From Psychrobacter celer (GTDB taxonomy: Bacteria > Pseudomonadota > Gammaproteobacteria > Pseudomonadales > Moraxellaceae): 64,000 bases of DNA. Within the stretch, counting starts at the first letter, position 1, and each line of letters opens with the position of its first letter. The notes under the pieces were generated by a model, which worked only from the letters and a program-made list of their open reading frames with translations, did not search any database and was not told the origin of the DNA. Below are positions 1 through 9,386 of this stretch, in pieces. The stretch covers positions 1 through 64,000 of the forward strand of contig NZ_JABASU010000005.1 in the NCBI RefSeq assembly GCF_016107555.1, given 5' to 3'. Made by a program: the position numbers and the translations under genes.

Positions 1-55
1 GTTGCGCCAATGGTAGTGTGGCTCCGGCCATGTGAGAGTAGGTCATCGTCAGCTC
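1..55 (+). rRNA. rrf: 5S rRNA, 3' end (partial)
   Basis: The first about 55 bases match the 3' part of bacterial 5S rRNA, including the conserved stretches TGGTAGTGTGG and CATGTGAGAGTAGG. The 5' part lies outside the window. It is followed at once by a strong hairpin terminator, as expected at the end of an rRNA operon transcribed towards the right. The exact 3' end is estimated. Confidence 0.88.
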
Positions 56-67
56 TCTATTCTAAGA

Positions 68-102
68 AGAGTCATCCTTAACCGGGTGGCTCTTTTTTTT
101 TG
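68..102 (+). terminator. rRNA operon terminator
   Basis: A 10-bp stem (AGAGTCATCC with GGGTGGCTCT, allowing G-U pairs) has a short loop and is followed by nine T residues. It lies about 12 bases after the 5S rRNA end and fits intrinsic termination of the rRNA operon. Confidence 0.85.
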
Positions 103-146
103 CCTTTAATTTAGTCATTACCATGTGACCTACGCAGCTATTCCTA

Positions 147-182
147 AAAAGCCCCAACATACTAATGTATGTTGGGGCTTTT
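147..182. terminator. Bidirectional terminator
   Basis: A near-perfect 16-bp stem, AAAAGCCCCAACATAC with GTATGTTGGGGCTTTT, encloses a four-base loop. The flanking A and T tracts let it work in both directions. It probably serves the minus-strand gene ending at 259 and backs up rRNA termination. Confidence 0.85.
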
Positions 183-258
183 CTTTGTCTGCTATTTTTT
201 TATTGGTTTTGCCTTGCCTGTAAGAATTATCTCTAATCCTTACGGTTTTTATCAAGAG

Positions 259-1977
259 CTATAGAACAGATGACTTACGGAAAATAAAAACATTATGATG
301 AATAGCTTCATTAATTTTCTGCACATCGAACGTTTCTTTATCTTCAGGAAGTCTTAATACTTTAGGCAAACGTGTGATAACCATTTTGTCATTGGCGATA
401 GCATAGTGTCTATAATATTCATTAATGGTCTCATCACAGTCAAACTCTAAATAAATAATATTATCAGTATGACTTTTTGCCAATCTAACGATCGATAAGA
501 AAAACTCATTCTTTAATTGATTCTTTGAGTGTTCAATATCTTTGAAATCATATCTTGGTTGCCATCCTACTATTAGTCTTTGCCAAAGATTTCCTTTTTC
601 CTTGGTCTCATGATAAAGCTTTAGCTTTTGTTCTAGACGCGATATCTGTTTGAGATTGCTTTCCACATCATCGAACTCTTCTTTGATTATATCTATGATC
701 TTTTTGGAGGCTTCAGTAAGTGCTTTTGCATTATAGTTTTTATTCTCTAACGAATCGTAGATCATATCTAATAAGTGCCTAAAGCTAATTAGTCTGGCAA
801 TCATAATCTCTACGTTATAAGAGTAAGTTGCAATAGGTAGTAATTGAAAGTTCTGAATACTATCAATCATTCTATTAAAAATTTTACTCAAGTAATAAAA
901 TAGATAGTCTCGATCGTCCTTGTCGCTGATAGCGTTTTCGATAAGGTTGTTTAGCTTATTGAGTATCAATACAGTGATTTGTTGTTCATACTCATTCATA
1001 CGCTTGTGAATATGAAATTCTGTTTCTTCACCGTCTTTTTCAAGGGGTTTTTTAAGTAACGGTTCAATTTGCGTCTTACATTTATATTGTGCATCTTCAA
1101 TAAACTTGATAATCGTATCTGATACGCCAGCATCTAAAGTATAGAGGCGACTCATGCAATAAGTAACGTGCTTAAGGTAGCGCTCATTATCTAAAAGGTT
1201 TTTTCTGAGAACTACATGAGTTAAATATACGTATAGTTCATTTTGCATACTGTCTTCATGCAAAAAGCGTTTGAAAGAGTAAGGGTTTTGTCTAGGCTTA
1301 TCAGCGATACCAATCAAATACCAATACTTTTCACTTTCGATTACAAAGAACTTTTTACGCTTAGCTTCTTCTCTGATAATACTAGGTAAGTTTTCTTGTT
1401 CTTGAAAATCAATATCAGTCGAGTCCCAAGCACGAAAGTCACGTTCTTGAATCTTTTGTTTGATAAAAACTTCTTTAAAATACGTTTTTACAACGTCAAC
1501 ATTAAGCTTTCTAATGCCAGGTTGTACTATCAGATTTACATTATCAATCCAAGTCGCTAAATCGTATAAAAAAGCACGCTTTATACTCTTTCGACTCTGT
1601 TGGTCTAAATGATGATCGCCTATATCAATTCGATTAATATAGTCGATCATAGCTTCTACTTTATCTGCAAGATCAATAGCATCGCAGGTTTGCGGTTGGG
1701 ATTCGACCAACTTTAGCATCTGTAGGCTAATCGCTTGCAACTCTTTATTGCGTACTGCGGTGTTAGATAATACACTTCTAAGGTTTTCTGGAATGATATA
1801 AGTAAAATTTGCGCTAATATTTCTCTTTGACAATATTTTTTCGTACACACTTTTACGACTAGCAGGGTCAAGCTGTGGCAAAATATTGGCAATGATTGTT
1901 TTCCAATTAGTACTTAAAGCTGGATCTATCGATTTTAATTGATAAATTTGATACTCTGAGAGCTCATATACGTGCAT
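259..1977 (-). CDS. Orphan protein of about 572 aa, function unknown
   Basis: A long intact open frame that I do not recognise. The product is soluble-looking, with no signal peptide or membrane segment, rich in Lys, Glu, Ile and Asn, and probably mostly helical, with heptad-like stretches near residues 415-450. The start at 1977 (MHVYELSEY) is preferred over the ATG at 1998 because AAAGGAA sits seven bases upstream of it. The first about 80 residues look like a compact helical module, which loosely recalls the adaptor domains that begin many bacterial defence proteins, but no motif proves this. The DNA is clearly more AT-rich than its neighbours and the gene stands alone between an rRNA operon and an OsmC gene, which suggests acquisition by transfer. 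Confidence 0.75.
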   Translation of the reverse strand: MHVYELSEYQIYQLKSIDPALSTNWKTIIANILPQLDPASRKSVYEKILSKRNISANFTYIIPENLRSVLSNTAVRNKELQAISLQMLKLVESQPQTCDAIDLADKVEAMIDYINRIDIGDHHLDQQSRKSIKRAFLYDLATWIDNVNLIVQPGIRKLNVDVVKTYFKEVFIKQKIQERDFRAWDSTDIDFQEQENLPSIIREEAKRKKFFVIESEKYWYLIGIADKPRQNPYSFKRFLHEDSMQNELYVYLTHVVLRKNLLDNERYLKHVTYCMSRLYTLDAGVSDTIIKFIEDAQYKCKTQIEPLLKKPLEKDGEETEFHIHKRMNEYEQQITVLILNKLNNLIENAISDKDDRDYLFYYLSKIFNRMIDSIQNFQLLPIATYSYNVEIMIARLISFRHLLDMIYDSLENKNYNAKALTEASKKIIDIIKEEFDDVESNLKQISRLEQKLKLYHETKEKGNLWQRLIVGWQPRYDFKDIEHSKNQLKNEFFLSIVRLAKSHTDNIIYLEFDCDETINEYYRHYAIANDKMVITRLPKVLRLPEDKETFDVQKINEAIHHNVFIFRKSSVL

Positions 1978-2099
1978 ATCATAATTCCTTTGAACCATTT
2001 ACAGTACTAATGTTTGCATAAGTGTCGTAATCTTAGCATTTATTAAATAGTCATAACACTGCCTATCATTCAAAATATTATTAAATCAGAAGGAGCCCT

Positions 2100-2507
2100 A
2101 TGACAACTTCAAAAGTAACCTATCAAGGCGACTTGCGTACTAGCGCTATTCACTTGCAATCAAACAATGAAATTATTACCGATGCACCGACTGATAATCA
2201 AGGCAAGGGTGAAGCTTTTTCACCGACTGATCTATTAGCGACAAGCTTAGCCAGCTGTATGCTAACGATCATTGGGATTAAAGCGCGTGATATAAATGTC
2301 GACCTTGCAGGTACTACTGCTGAGGTGACCAAAGTGATGACAGCTGATCCAAGACGTGTCAGTGAAATACATGTTGCGATCATTTTTAATCAACAGCTCG
2401 ATGAGAAAACGCAAAAGATATTTTATAACACAGCACTGACTTGTCCAGTTGCGAAAAGCATCCATCCTGATATTACGCAAAAGGTGACTATTCATTCTAA
2501 GAACTGA
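2100..2507 (+). CDS. OsmC family protein
   Basis: A 135-aa protein of the OsmC/Ohr fold, a group that includes thiol-dependent peroxidases acting on organic hydroperoxides. The hallmark SPTDLLATSLASC segment places one conserved Cys at residue 53 and TCPVAKS places the second at residue 115, the usual pair in this fold. Its short length and the CPVAKSIHP ending resemble the generic YhfA-like OsmC branch more than true OsmC or Ohr. AAGGAGCCCT just before the ATG is a good ribosome binding site. A flavodoxin-like gene follows closely, so the two may be cotranscribed. The actual substrate is not shown by the sequence. Confidence 0.9.
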   Translation: MTTSKVTYQGDLRTSAIHLQSNNEIITDAPTDNQGKGEAFSPTDLLATSLASCMLTIIGIKARDINVDLAGTTAEVTKVMTADPRRVSEIHVAIIFNQQLDEKTQKIFYNTALTCPVAKSIHPDITQKVTIHSKN

Positions 2508-2530
2508 TATATTTTATAATGGTGATTAAT

Positions 2531-2995
2531 ATGGCTTCCAAGACTTTACTTATTGTCGCGCATGCACCATCACCGAATACTAAAAAGTTGGCGCAAGCCG
2601 CTCATGACGGTGCCAATCATCCCGATATAGCTATCAATGTCCTTTTAAAGTCACCGAAAGATACGCAGCCTGAAGATATAATGGCAGCGGATGCGTTATT
2701 GTTAGGTACGACTGAGAATTTGGCGTATATGGCAGGACTGACCAAGGATTTCTTTGATCGCTGTTATTACGCGGTATTAGAGCACAAACAGGGGCTGCCT
2801 TTTGCATTATATATTCGCGCTGGGTTTGATGGGACGGGAACTAAACTGGCTATGAAAACGATTATCACTGGTTTGCGCTGGAATCAAATCCAAGATACGC
2901 TTATTTTAAAAGGTGATTGGCAAGAGGTGTTTGTGGAGCAAGTGGAAGAGCTGGCAATGACGCTAGCTGCTGGTGTTGAGGCAGGGATTTATTGA
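2531..2995 (+). CDS. Flavodoxin-like / NAD(P)H-dependent oxidoreductase
   Basis: A 154-aa protein with a flavodoxin-type beginning (LLIVAHAPSPNTKKLA), where a Ser/Asn/Thr loop binds the FMN phosphate, and a central LLLGTTENLAYMAG segment that fits the second FMN-contacting loop. It probably binds FMN and moves electrons in the cytoplasm. The ATG at 2531 is chosen because GGTGA at 2521-2525 is well placed for it, while the in-frame ATG at 2519 has no ribosome binding site. It follows the OsmC gene by 23 bases, so a two-gene operon is likely. The partner and substrate are unknown. Confidence 0.8.
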   Translation: MASKTLLIVAHAPSPNTKKLAQAAHDGANHPDIAINVLLKSPKDTQPEDIMAADALLLGTTENLAYMAGLTKDFFDRCYYAVLEHKQGLPFALYIRAGFDGTGTKLAMKTIITGLRWNQIQDTLILKGDWQEVFVEQVEELAMTLAAGVEAGIY

Positions 2996-3049
2996 TATAT
3001 TAGCTTTGGATTGATAATTTATATATAAGAAAGCAATCGTAAGGACGTT

Positions 3050-3704
3050 ATGAATAAAGACAATCTCGGAAATACCGATATCAGTAGCGCAGACAGACTA
3101 CCTTTTTCACAAGCTTGTGAAAATAATAAACAACCTATCCTAGAAGTACTACAAAAAGAACTGCAAGACTCTACTCATGTATTAGAAGTAGGCTCAGGAA
3201 CCGGTCAGCATAGTGTGTATTTCGCGCCAAATTTGCCGCACCTGCACTGGCAAACCAGTGATGTTATTTAATCATCAGGCGATCCAATCTTGGCATGAGA
3301 GCTATCCTGCGCCAAATTTGCATGCGCCATCAGTATTTAATCTCATGACAGATTCTATTCCAAAGTTGCAAGACGCTCCACCTTATGACGCTATTTTTAC
3401 TGCCAATACCTTACACATTATTGCTTGGCCTTTGGTTGAGAGGCTGTTTGAGTTGGTCGGAGAAGCATTACCGTTAGACGGCAAGCTGATTGTTTATGGG
3501 CCATTTAATGAAAACGGACACTATACCAGTGCGAGTAACCGGCAGTTTGATAGCAGTTTGCGCCAGCGTGATTCTAATAGCGGTATTCGCCATAAAGAAG
3601 ATATAATCGCTTTGGCAAAACAGCATAATCTAGAGTTAAGTTATAAATACCAAATGCCAGCGAATAATCAAATTTTGGTTTTTCAAAAAATAACCGCTAA
3701 CTAA
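3050..3704 (+). pseudogene. DUF938 SAM-dependent methyltransferase, frameshifted
   Basis: Two overlapping frames together give one complete DUF938-type class I methyltransferase. The first (3050-3271) carries LPFSQACENNKQPIL and the SAM-binding motif VLEVGSGTGQHSVYFA, and ends at a TAA at 3269-3271 just after HWQTSDVI. The protein continues in the +1 frame with NHQAIQSWHE, ANTLHIIAWP, VYGPFNENGHYTS and the family's typical MPANNQILVFQK ending. Removing one T from the TTT near 3267-3269 would restore the whole frame. A good ribosome binding site (TAAGGA) precedes 3050. It may be a recent inactivation, a sequencing error in a short T run, or, least likely, programmed frameshifting. Confidence 0.85.
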
Positions 3705-3719
3705 GTCAGCGGTTATTTG
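3688..3719. terminator. Bidirectional terminator between the DUF938 gene and ppc
   Basis: An 11-bp stem (AAATAACCGCT with AGCGGTTATTT) encloses a short loop, with A residues before and T-rich sequence after. It overlaps the end of the DUF938 reading frame and lies between two convergent genes. Confidence 0.7.
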
Positions 3720-3742
3720 CGTTTTAATATCAGTACCAAGTT

Positions 3743-6523
3743 CTAACCAGTATTACGTAGTCCTGCTGCAAGGGCATTGATACTGCGAATTAGTGGATCT
3801 TCTACCGCCAGTTTGTCGGTACTTTTAGCATTATTATTATCAGGTTGGCGCATGCGTTTGAGTAGCTCGATTTGGATATAGTTGATCGGGTCTAAGTAAG
3901 CATTGCGCCATTGTAAAGACGCTGCCAGCTCTTGCTGCGTGGACAATAATGAGGTTTGCTCGAGCAGGGAGTTTAGGCCAGAGTGAGTAAGCGCGTGCTC
4001 GTGCTCGACAGCCTGCATGACTTGTGTGCGTAAGTGCTCATCTTTGCACAGCTGACTGTAGGCGTGGGCGATATTCATCTCCGATTTGGTAAAGGCCATT
4101 TCGATATTGCTGATAAAGGCGCTAAAAAACGGCCAGTTTTTATTCATCTCTTTCATCAATCCTTCGTTTTGTTTGACACTCTCTAATGCTGTGCCCACGC
4201 CATACCACGCAGGAAGGGTAAAGCGGGCCAATGACCAGCCGAACACCCAAGGTATCGCCCGAATTGTTGATTTGCTTGGCAAGCCTTTTTTGCGGTGGGC
4301 AGGGCGCGAGCCGATATTTAGCAAAGAGATCTCTTGTACGGGCGTGGCCTCGGAGTAAAACTGATAAAACCCGTCTGTATTATCCGTCAGTGCTCGATAT
4401 TGCTGCTCGCCTGCATCGGCTAAATCTGCAAACAGTGCTTCATAGCTATCGAGCTGGGCCGGCTGCGCCACAAAGCGTGATGAGCTGGCTTTTAGCGCGC
4501 CTGTGATACCCATGGTCAGCTCAAACACTGCGGTATCTGGATTGGCGTATTTGGCATAGAGCACTTCGCCTTGCTCGGTAAACTTGATTTGTCCGTTTAA
4601 TGTACCAGCGGGCTGCGCGGCAATGGCCTGATGAGTTGAGCCGCCGCCGCGACTGACAGATCCGCCGCGGCCATGGAACAGACGGGTGCTGATGCCGTAT
4701 TGGTTGGCAATACGAGTGATGGTTTGCTGGGCGCTATACAGCTGCCAAGCCGAGGTGATAATGCCGCCGTCTTTAGAAGAGTCAGAGTAGCCCAGCATAA
4801 TCTCTTGAATATTGCCTGAGTGCTCAAGTAGCTCGCGATACAGGGGGTTGTCCAGTACCGTTGGCATGATTTTATCGATGTTTTTTAGGTCTTCGATGGT
4901 TTCAAACAGTGGCGCTACCGGCAAGGCGGCAAATAAGTGTCCGTCGTCATTGATACCAGACAACCCTGCAAAACGCATCAGCAGCAGTACTTCTAGTAGT
5001 TGACTGGCGTTATTGGTCATCGAGATGACGTAGCTGCCAAAAGTATCGTCGCCGACCAGTTTGCGCAGTTTGGCCACCGACTGCATCAATGCCAGCTGCT
5101 CACGGGTTTGCTCGCTTAAATTATCGGTATAAATCAGCGGTGTGCCTGGTTTTTGTAGTAGGCGGGTCAGCCACGCTTGGCGCTCTGCTTCGCTTAGCAC
5201 CTTGTAATTGGGCAAGTTGGAGGTATTGGCAAAAATATCGGCAATGACCTCGCCATGATAGCCTGAGTCTTGGCGAATATCGAGCGCGGCCAGATGAAAG
5301 CCGCAGGTTTTGACCAAGCGGATGGTATCTAGCAGTAGCCCTTCGGCATGGGCGCTATCATGCGTGTTGACGCTCTTGCGGATAAGGCGTAAGTCATCTA
5401 ACAGTGCGGCCGGCGATAAGTACGCGTCTTTTGCTGCATTGTCGTCTGTGCCTTGGCTTTGGATATACTGGTTGGTTGCTTTTATTTTGGCAAGGATGAG
5501 TGACAACAATCTACGGTATGGCTCATGATTGTAGTCATCAGGGTTATAACAAAACACCTGCTGATCCAGCTCGCTATAGTCTTTAATGCGCTCATAAATC
5601 TCGGGCGCGATGGTGACGATGCTATCGCTATGAATCAGCTCGCGGCGCAGCTTTCGGATCAATACTTGGTAATGGCGCAGCACGGTATTGGCATGCATCA
5701 ACACGGCCATTTCTGTGGTCTCATGAGTGACGAAGGGGTTGCCATCTCTATCGCCGCCGATCCAAGAGCCAAAATTGACAAAAGCGGGCAGCGCATAGTC
5801 ACTAAGCTCTGGATAAATCTCTACGATTGCGTCTTTAATATTGCGATAGACTTTCGGTATGGCGGTAAAAAGACTGGCATCAAAATAATGCAGGCCATTA
5901 TTAATCTCATCATAGACCAATGGTTTACGAGTCCGCACCTCATCTGATGACCATAGCAGGTCAATGGTTTCTGCGGTTTTTTGTTTGGCCTGCTCAAAGG
6001 CGAGACTGCCCTCAGGATAGACACCCATGGCATCGGTATGTTCGTATAGCGTTTGCAGGATATTCATCGTCGTACGGCGACGCGCCTCGGTAGGGTGCGC
6101 GGTAAAGACGGGAATAAATTTTAGCTGATCGATGAGCTCTTTGATTTGTTCAGGTTCGATCTGGCGCTCACGGCATTCTGATAAAGTACGGCGAAAAGAG
6201 CCTTCCCAGCTTTGGTTGGACTCTGCGCGCATCACTTGCCGCTGCTCACGTAAGTAGTTTTCTTCGGTCAGGTTTGCCAAAAAAAAGTAAATAGAAAACG
6301 CGCGAATGACGTTTTTTAGTGTTTGATTGTCTAGCGAGGCGATGAGCTCGATAAGTTGTTGTTTTTGTCCGTCGTTATGCTCGCGGCGCTCTTGGATAAA
6401 ACCTTGGCGCAAGGTCTCGATGGTATCTAAGGTTTGTTGCCCAGATTGGCGAGAGATGGCCTCACCTAAAAACGATCCTAATAAACGAATGCGCGCACGC
6501 AATACGTCGTTATCTAATAACAT
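3743..6523 (-). CDS. ppc: Phosphoenolpyruvate carboxylase
   Basis: A 926-aa enzyme that carboxylates phosphoenolpyruvate to oxaloacetate and so refills the TCA cycle. The N-terminal catalytic motif TAHPTEARRRT (residues 141-151, catalytic His143), the GYSDSSKDGG motif, and the glycine/arginine loop FHGRGGSVSRGGG are all present. The protein ends in RNTG, the invariant C-terminus of the family. Length is normal for the bacterial enzyme (E. coli 883 aa). AAGGAAGACAGTT before the ATG gives a good ribosome binding site. It is a single-gene unit, convergent with the DUF938 gene and divergent from katE. There is no sign of decay. Confidence 0.98.
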   Translation of the reverse strand: MLLDNDVLRARIRLLGSFLGEAISRQSGQQTLDTIETLRQGFIQERREHNDGQKQQLIELIASLDNQTLKNVIRAFSIYFFLANLTEENYLREQRQVMRAESNQSWEGSFRRTLSECRERQIEPEQIKELIDQLKFIPVFTAHPTEARRRTTMNILQTLYEHTDAMGVYPEGSLAFEQAKQKTAETIDLLWSSDEVRTRKPLVYDEINNGLHYFDASLFTAIPKVYRNIKDAIVEIYPELSDYALPAFVNFGSWIGGDRDGNPFVTHETTEMAVLMHANTVLRHYQVLIRKLRRELIHSDSIVTIAPEIYERIKDYSELDQQVFCYNPDDYNHEPYRRLLSLILAKIKATNQYIQSQGTDDNAAKDAYLSPAALLDDLRLIRKSVNTHDSAHAEGLLLDTIRLVKTCGFHLAALDIRQDSGYHGEVIADIFANTSNLPNYKVLSEAERQAWLTRLLQKPGTPLIYTDNLSEQTREQLALMQSVAKLRKLVGDDTFGSYVISMTNNASQLLEVLLLMRFAGLSGINDDGHLFAALPVAPLFETIEDLKNIDKIMPTVLDNPLYRELLEHSGNIQEIMLGYSDSSKDGGIITSAWQLYSAQQTITRIANQYGISTRLFHGRGGSVSRGGGSTHQAIAAQPAGTLNGQIKFTEQGEVLYAKYANPDTAVFELTMGITGALKASSSRFVAQPAQLDSYEALFADLADAGEQQYRALTDNTDGFYQFYSEATPVQEISLLNIGSRPAHRKKGLPSKSTIRAIPWVFGWSLARFTLPAWYGVGTALESVKQNEGLMKEMNKNWPFFSAFISNIEMAFTKSEMNIAHAYSQLCKDEHLRTQVMQAVEHEHALTHSGLNSLLEQTSLLSTQQELAASLQWRNAYLDPINYIQIELLKRMRQPDNNNAKSTDKLAVEDPLIRSINALAAGLRNTG

Positions 6524-7236
6524 AACTGTCTTCCTTGTCTATAACTAGGGAATATATCCAATAAAGCTTGGATATGGCTATTTTCCTTACTTAACGAACA
6601 ATACGCCCTAGACGGATGAATAAAAACGGCCCGTAAATACAGTTACGAACCGCCTTATACAAAGTGATGCATCAAGCCTTTTATGATGGCTATAAGCGAT
6701 GGTTATAAAAATTTCGCTTGATCAGAACTCGCCGCTAGTGTTTGCCACAGCTTTGATGCTGGCTGACTTTATTTTATGCCTGTCCTTATAATTTAACTGA
6801 TAATCAGCCCGAACGCTATCGATATTCTTTAGCCAAAAAATCCAAAGAGCGCTGCCATGAGCGTTAAGGACTTAGCAATATATTTGATGATAGTAATGTG
6901 CTAATAGTTTGGCTCGTTGGTTTAACCAAAAATCAACAAGCTTCACGATATATGTGACATAAATCGCGAAGTTTTTAAGTAAGATGAGAGATGAGCACCA
7001 TGGTTGGCAATGCTAGCGGTTGACATTGCGAACGGTTGGCACTGCCAGTCATAGTAGCGAAAGAGCAAAAAAGCGAAAGAGCAACAATAAAAAGTTAGAT
7101 CATCAACCGCCGCGTAACCCATAAAGCATGAAGCGACAGTCGAAGTCACTATATAGATACAAGGATATAAATACTGGGTTTACGCACTTTGGATAGTCTC
7201 ATCAGAGGCCATTTTATTCATCAGCTAGGATATATT
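6524..7236. other. Intergenic region between ppc and katE, no gene seen
   Basis: About 710 bases between two divergent genes. It must hold both promoters, but I cannot place them with confidence. I see a short tandem repeat of GCGAAAGAGCAA near 7056-7085 and related GGTTG-CA-TGC strings near 7003-7048. The sequence ATACGCCCTA at 6605-6614 resembles the ends of the repeat family found elsewhere in the window. A 68-codon open frame here has no ribosome binding site or convincing composition. Confidence 0.5.
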
Positions 7237-9324
7237 ATGAAAAAGCATCTTGATCATACTGACCCCGCAAAAGACATGAACCCAACTCGCGGCAATGGCG
7301 GCGAGACTCACCAACGTGCAGACGACGACACAAAAGCGCTCACTACGCAGCAAGGTGTCGTTATCTCTGATAATCAAAATTCTTTGAAAGCCGGTAGCCG
7401 AGGCCCGAGTCTTTTAGAAGATTTTGTATTACGCGAGAAGATCAACCACTTTGATCACGAGCGTATTCCTGAGCGTGTTGTTCATGCTCGCGGTAGTGCG
7501 GCGCATGGTTATTTTGAGCTGACAGAATCATTAGAAGAATACACGACCGCCAAAATCCTTACAGAAACAGGGAAGCAGACACCTTTATTTACGCGTTTTT
7601 CGACTGTGGCGGGCAATAAAGGCTCAAAAGATACGCCTCGCGATGTCCGTGGCTTTGCGGTAAAAATGTATACTGAAGAGGGGAACTGGGACTTAGTTGG
7701 CAATAATATGCCGATCTTCTTTATTCAAGATGCTATTAAGTTTCCTGATCTCATTCATGCAGTCAAGCCGGAGCCTGATCGTGGTTTTCCGCAAGCGGCC
7801 TCTGCCCACGATACCTTTTGGGACTTTGTCTCGCTAAGCCCAGAGACGATGCATAACCTGATTTGGCTTATGAGTGATCGTGCATTGCCGCGTAGCTTTA
7901 GCATGATGGAAGGTTTTGGTATTCATACCTACCGTTTGATCAACAAAGAAGGTAAGAGTACTTTCTTCCGTTATCATTGGAAACCAGTAGCAGGTGTACA
8001 GTCGCTTATTTGGGATGAAGCTGTAAAAATATCTGGTGCTGACCCTGATTATAACCGCCGTGACATGTATGAAGCGATTGAAAATGGTATGTATTTTGAG
8101 TGGGAGCTTGGTGTTCAGTTATTTACTGAAGAAGAAGCCAATGAGTTTCCGTTTGACCATTTAGACGCTACCAAATTGATTCCAGAAGAGCTAGTGCCAG
8201 TTAAAATCATCGGTAAAATGGTACTGAACCGTAATCCAGATAATTTCTTTGCAGAAACTGAGCAGGTAGCCTTCTGCCCATCGCATATACCACCTGGTAT
8301 CGACTTTAGTAACGATCCCTTATTACAAGGCCGTCTATTTAGTTATTTGGATACTCAGTTGTCGCGCTTGGGCTCACCAAACTTTGCTCAGATTCCTATC
8401 AATGCGCCTAAATGCCCATTTGCAAATAACCAGCAAGACGGTCATATGCAAATGCAAGTGCCTAAGACTCGTGTCCTTTATGAGCCTCAAAGTCTAGATC
8501 TAGACCGTCCACGTGAAAGTCCTCAAAAAGGTTTTAACTCGTTTCATGAAAAACTGGACGATGGCGTAAAAGGTCGTATCCGTGCTGAGAGCTTCGCTGA
8601 TCACTATAGTCAGCCACGTATGTTCTATCGTAGCCAAACCCCTGCTGAGCAAGCACACATTGCATCAGCCTACGCGTTTGAGCTTGGTAAAGTAGATGCG
8701 CCGCATGTTCGTACTCGCGTGCTCAGTCACCTTATCAATATTGATGAAGATCTAGCTAATCGTGTTGCCAATGCCTTAGGTATGGAGCTACCAGAAGCGG
8801 CAGAACCAGCAGCACCAGTACAAGATATGGACACCTCTAAGCCTCTACAAACGATTGGTCGTACGCCTAAATCACTAAAAGGCCGTTTGGTTGGTATCTT
8901 AGTGGCTGAAGGATCAAACCATGAGCAAGTTAAGAAGTTTGAAGATGCTATTAACGCTCAAGGCGGTATGGTCAAAATTGTTGCTCCTAGCAAAGAAGTC
9001 AAGCTTGACGACGATACGCGTATCCAAGCAGATGAGCGTGTCGCTGGCGCACCATCAGTATTCTTCGATGCGGTAGTGAGTATCATTATGCCGGATCAAG
9101 CTAAAAAACTAGCAGAGGATAGCTCAACGCTAGATTGGTTCACTGATGCTTATGTACATTGCAAAGCCATTGCTTATTGCGGTGCAACGGATGAGTTTAT
9201 CTTAAGTAAACTTCCTGTAGAAAAAGATGAGTTTGTCACACCGCTCGCTGAGCTTGATAGCTTTGTAGAAAATGCAAAATCTCGTCTATGGGAGCGTGAG
9301 CCTAAGGTTCGTGACTTGGCTTAA
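7237..9324 (+). CDS. katE: Large-subunit catalase HPII
   Basis: A 695-aa clade 2 catalase that breaks hydrogen peroxide into water and oxygen in the cytoplasm. The distal-haem motif [15 protein letters not shown] contains the catalytic His, VGNNMPIFF the catalytic Asn, and [14 protein letters not shown] the haem-ligating Tyr. After about residue 550 comes the flavodoxin/class I amidotransferase-like C-terminal domain ([12 protein letters not shown]) that marks the large catalases. The frame opens upstream with a TTG at 7189, but the ATG at 7237 (MKKHLDHTD) has an AGGATA ribosome binding site and fits family N-termini. Such catalases are often stationary-phase controlled, but no sigma site can be called here. 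Confidence 0.97.
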   Translation: MKKHLDHTDPAKDMNPTRGNGGETHQRADDDTKALTTQQGVVISDNQNSLKAGSRGPSLLEDFVLREKINHFDHERIPERVVHARGSAAHGYFELTESLEEYTTAKILTETGKQTPLFTRFSTVAGNKGSKDTPRDVRGFAVKMYTEEGNWDLVGNNMPIFFIQDAIKFPDLIHAVKPEPDRGFPQAASAHDTFWDFVSLSPETMHNLIWLMSDRALPRSFSMMEGFGIHTYRLINKEGKSTFFRYHWKPVAGVQSLIWDEAVKISGADPDYNRRDMYEAIENGMYFEWELGVQLFTEEEANEFPFDHLDATKLIPEELVPVKIIGKMVLNRNPDNFFAETEQVAFCPSHIPPGIDFSNDPLLQGRLFSYLDTQLSRLGSPNFAQIPINAPKCPFANNQQDGHMQMQVPKTRVLYEPQSLDLDRPRESPQKGFNSFHEKLDDGVKGRIRAESFADHYSQPRMFYRSQTPAEQAHIASAYAFELGKVDAPHVRTRVLSHLINIDEDLANRVANALGMELPEAAEPAAPVQDMDTSKPLQTIGRTPKSLKGRLVGILVAEGSNHEQVKKFEDAINAQGGMVKIVAPSKEVKLDDDTRIQADERVAGAPSVFFDAVVSIIMPDQAKKLAEDSSTLDWFTDAYVHCKAIAYCGATDEFILSKLPVEKDEFVTPLAELDSFVENAKSRLWEREPKVRDLA

Positions 9325-9351
9325 TCCGATGAAGTTGTAATTATGATGAAG

Positions 9352-9386
9352 AAAAACTCAGCCTAAGTGCTGAGTTTTTTTATTTT
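9352..9386. terminator. Bidirectional terminator after katE
   Basis: The stem AAAACTCAGC with GCTGAGTTTT and a short loop has T-rich tails on both strands. It sits between the convergent ends of katE and the DUF3142 gene. Confidence 0.85.

Noticed and set aside
5525-5947. 140-codon frame antisense to ppc
   Set aside because: It is a mirror frame of a fully conserved enzyme gene, with no ribosome binding site.
6943-7149. 68-codon minus-strand frame between ppc and katE
   Set aside because: It covers short tandem repeats, has no ribosome binding site and reads as low-information sequence.
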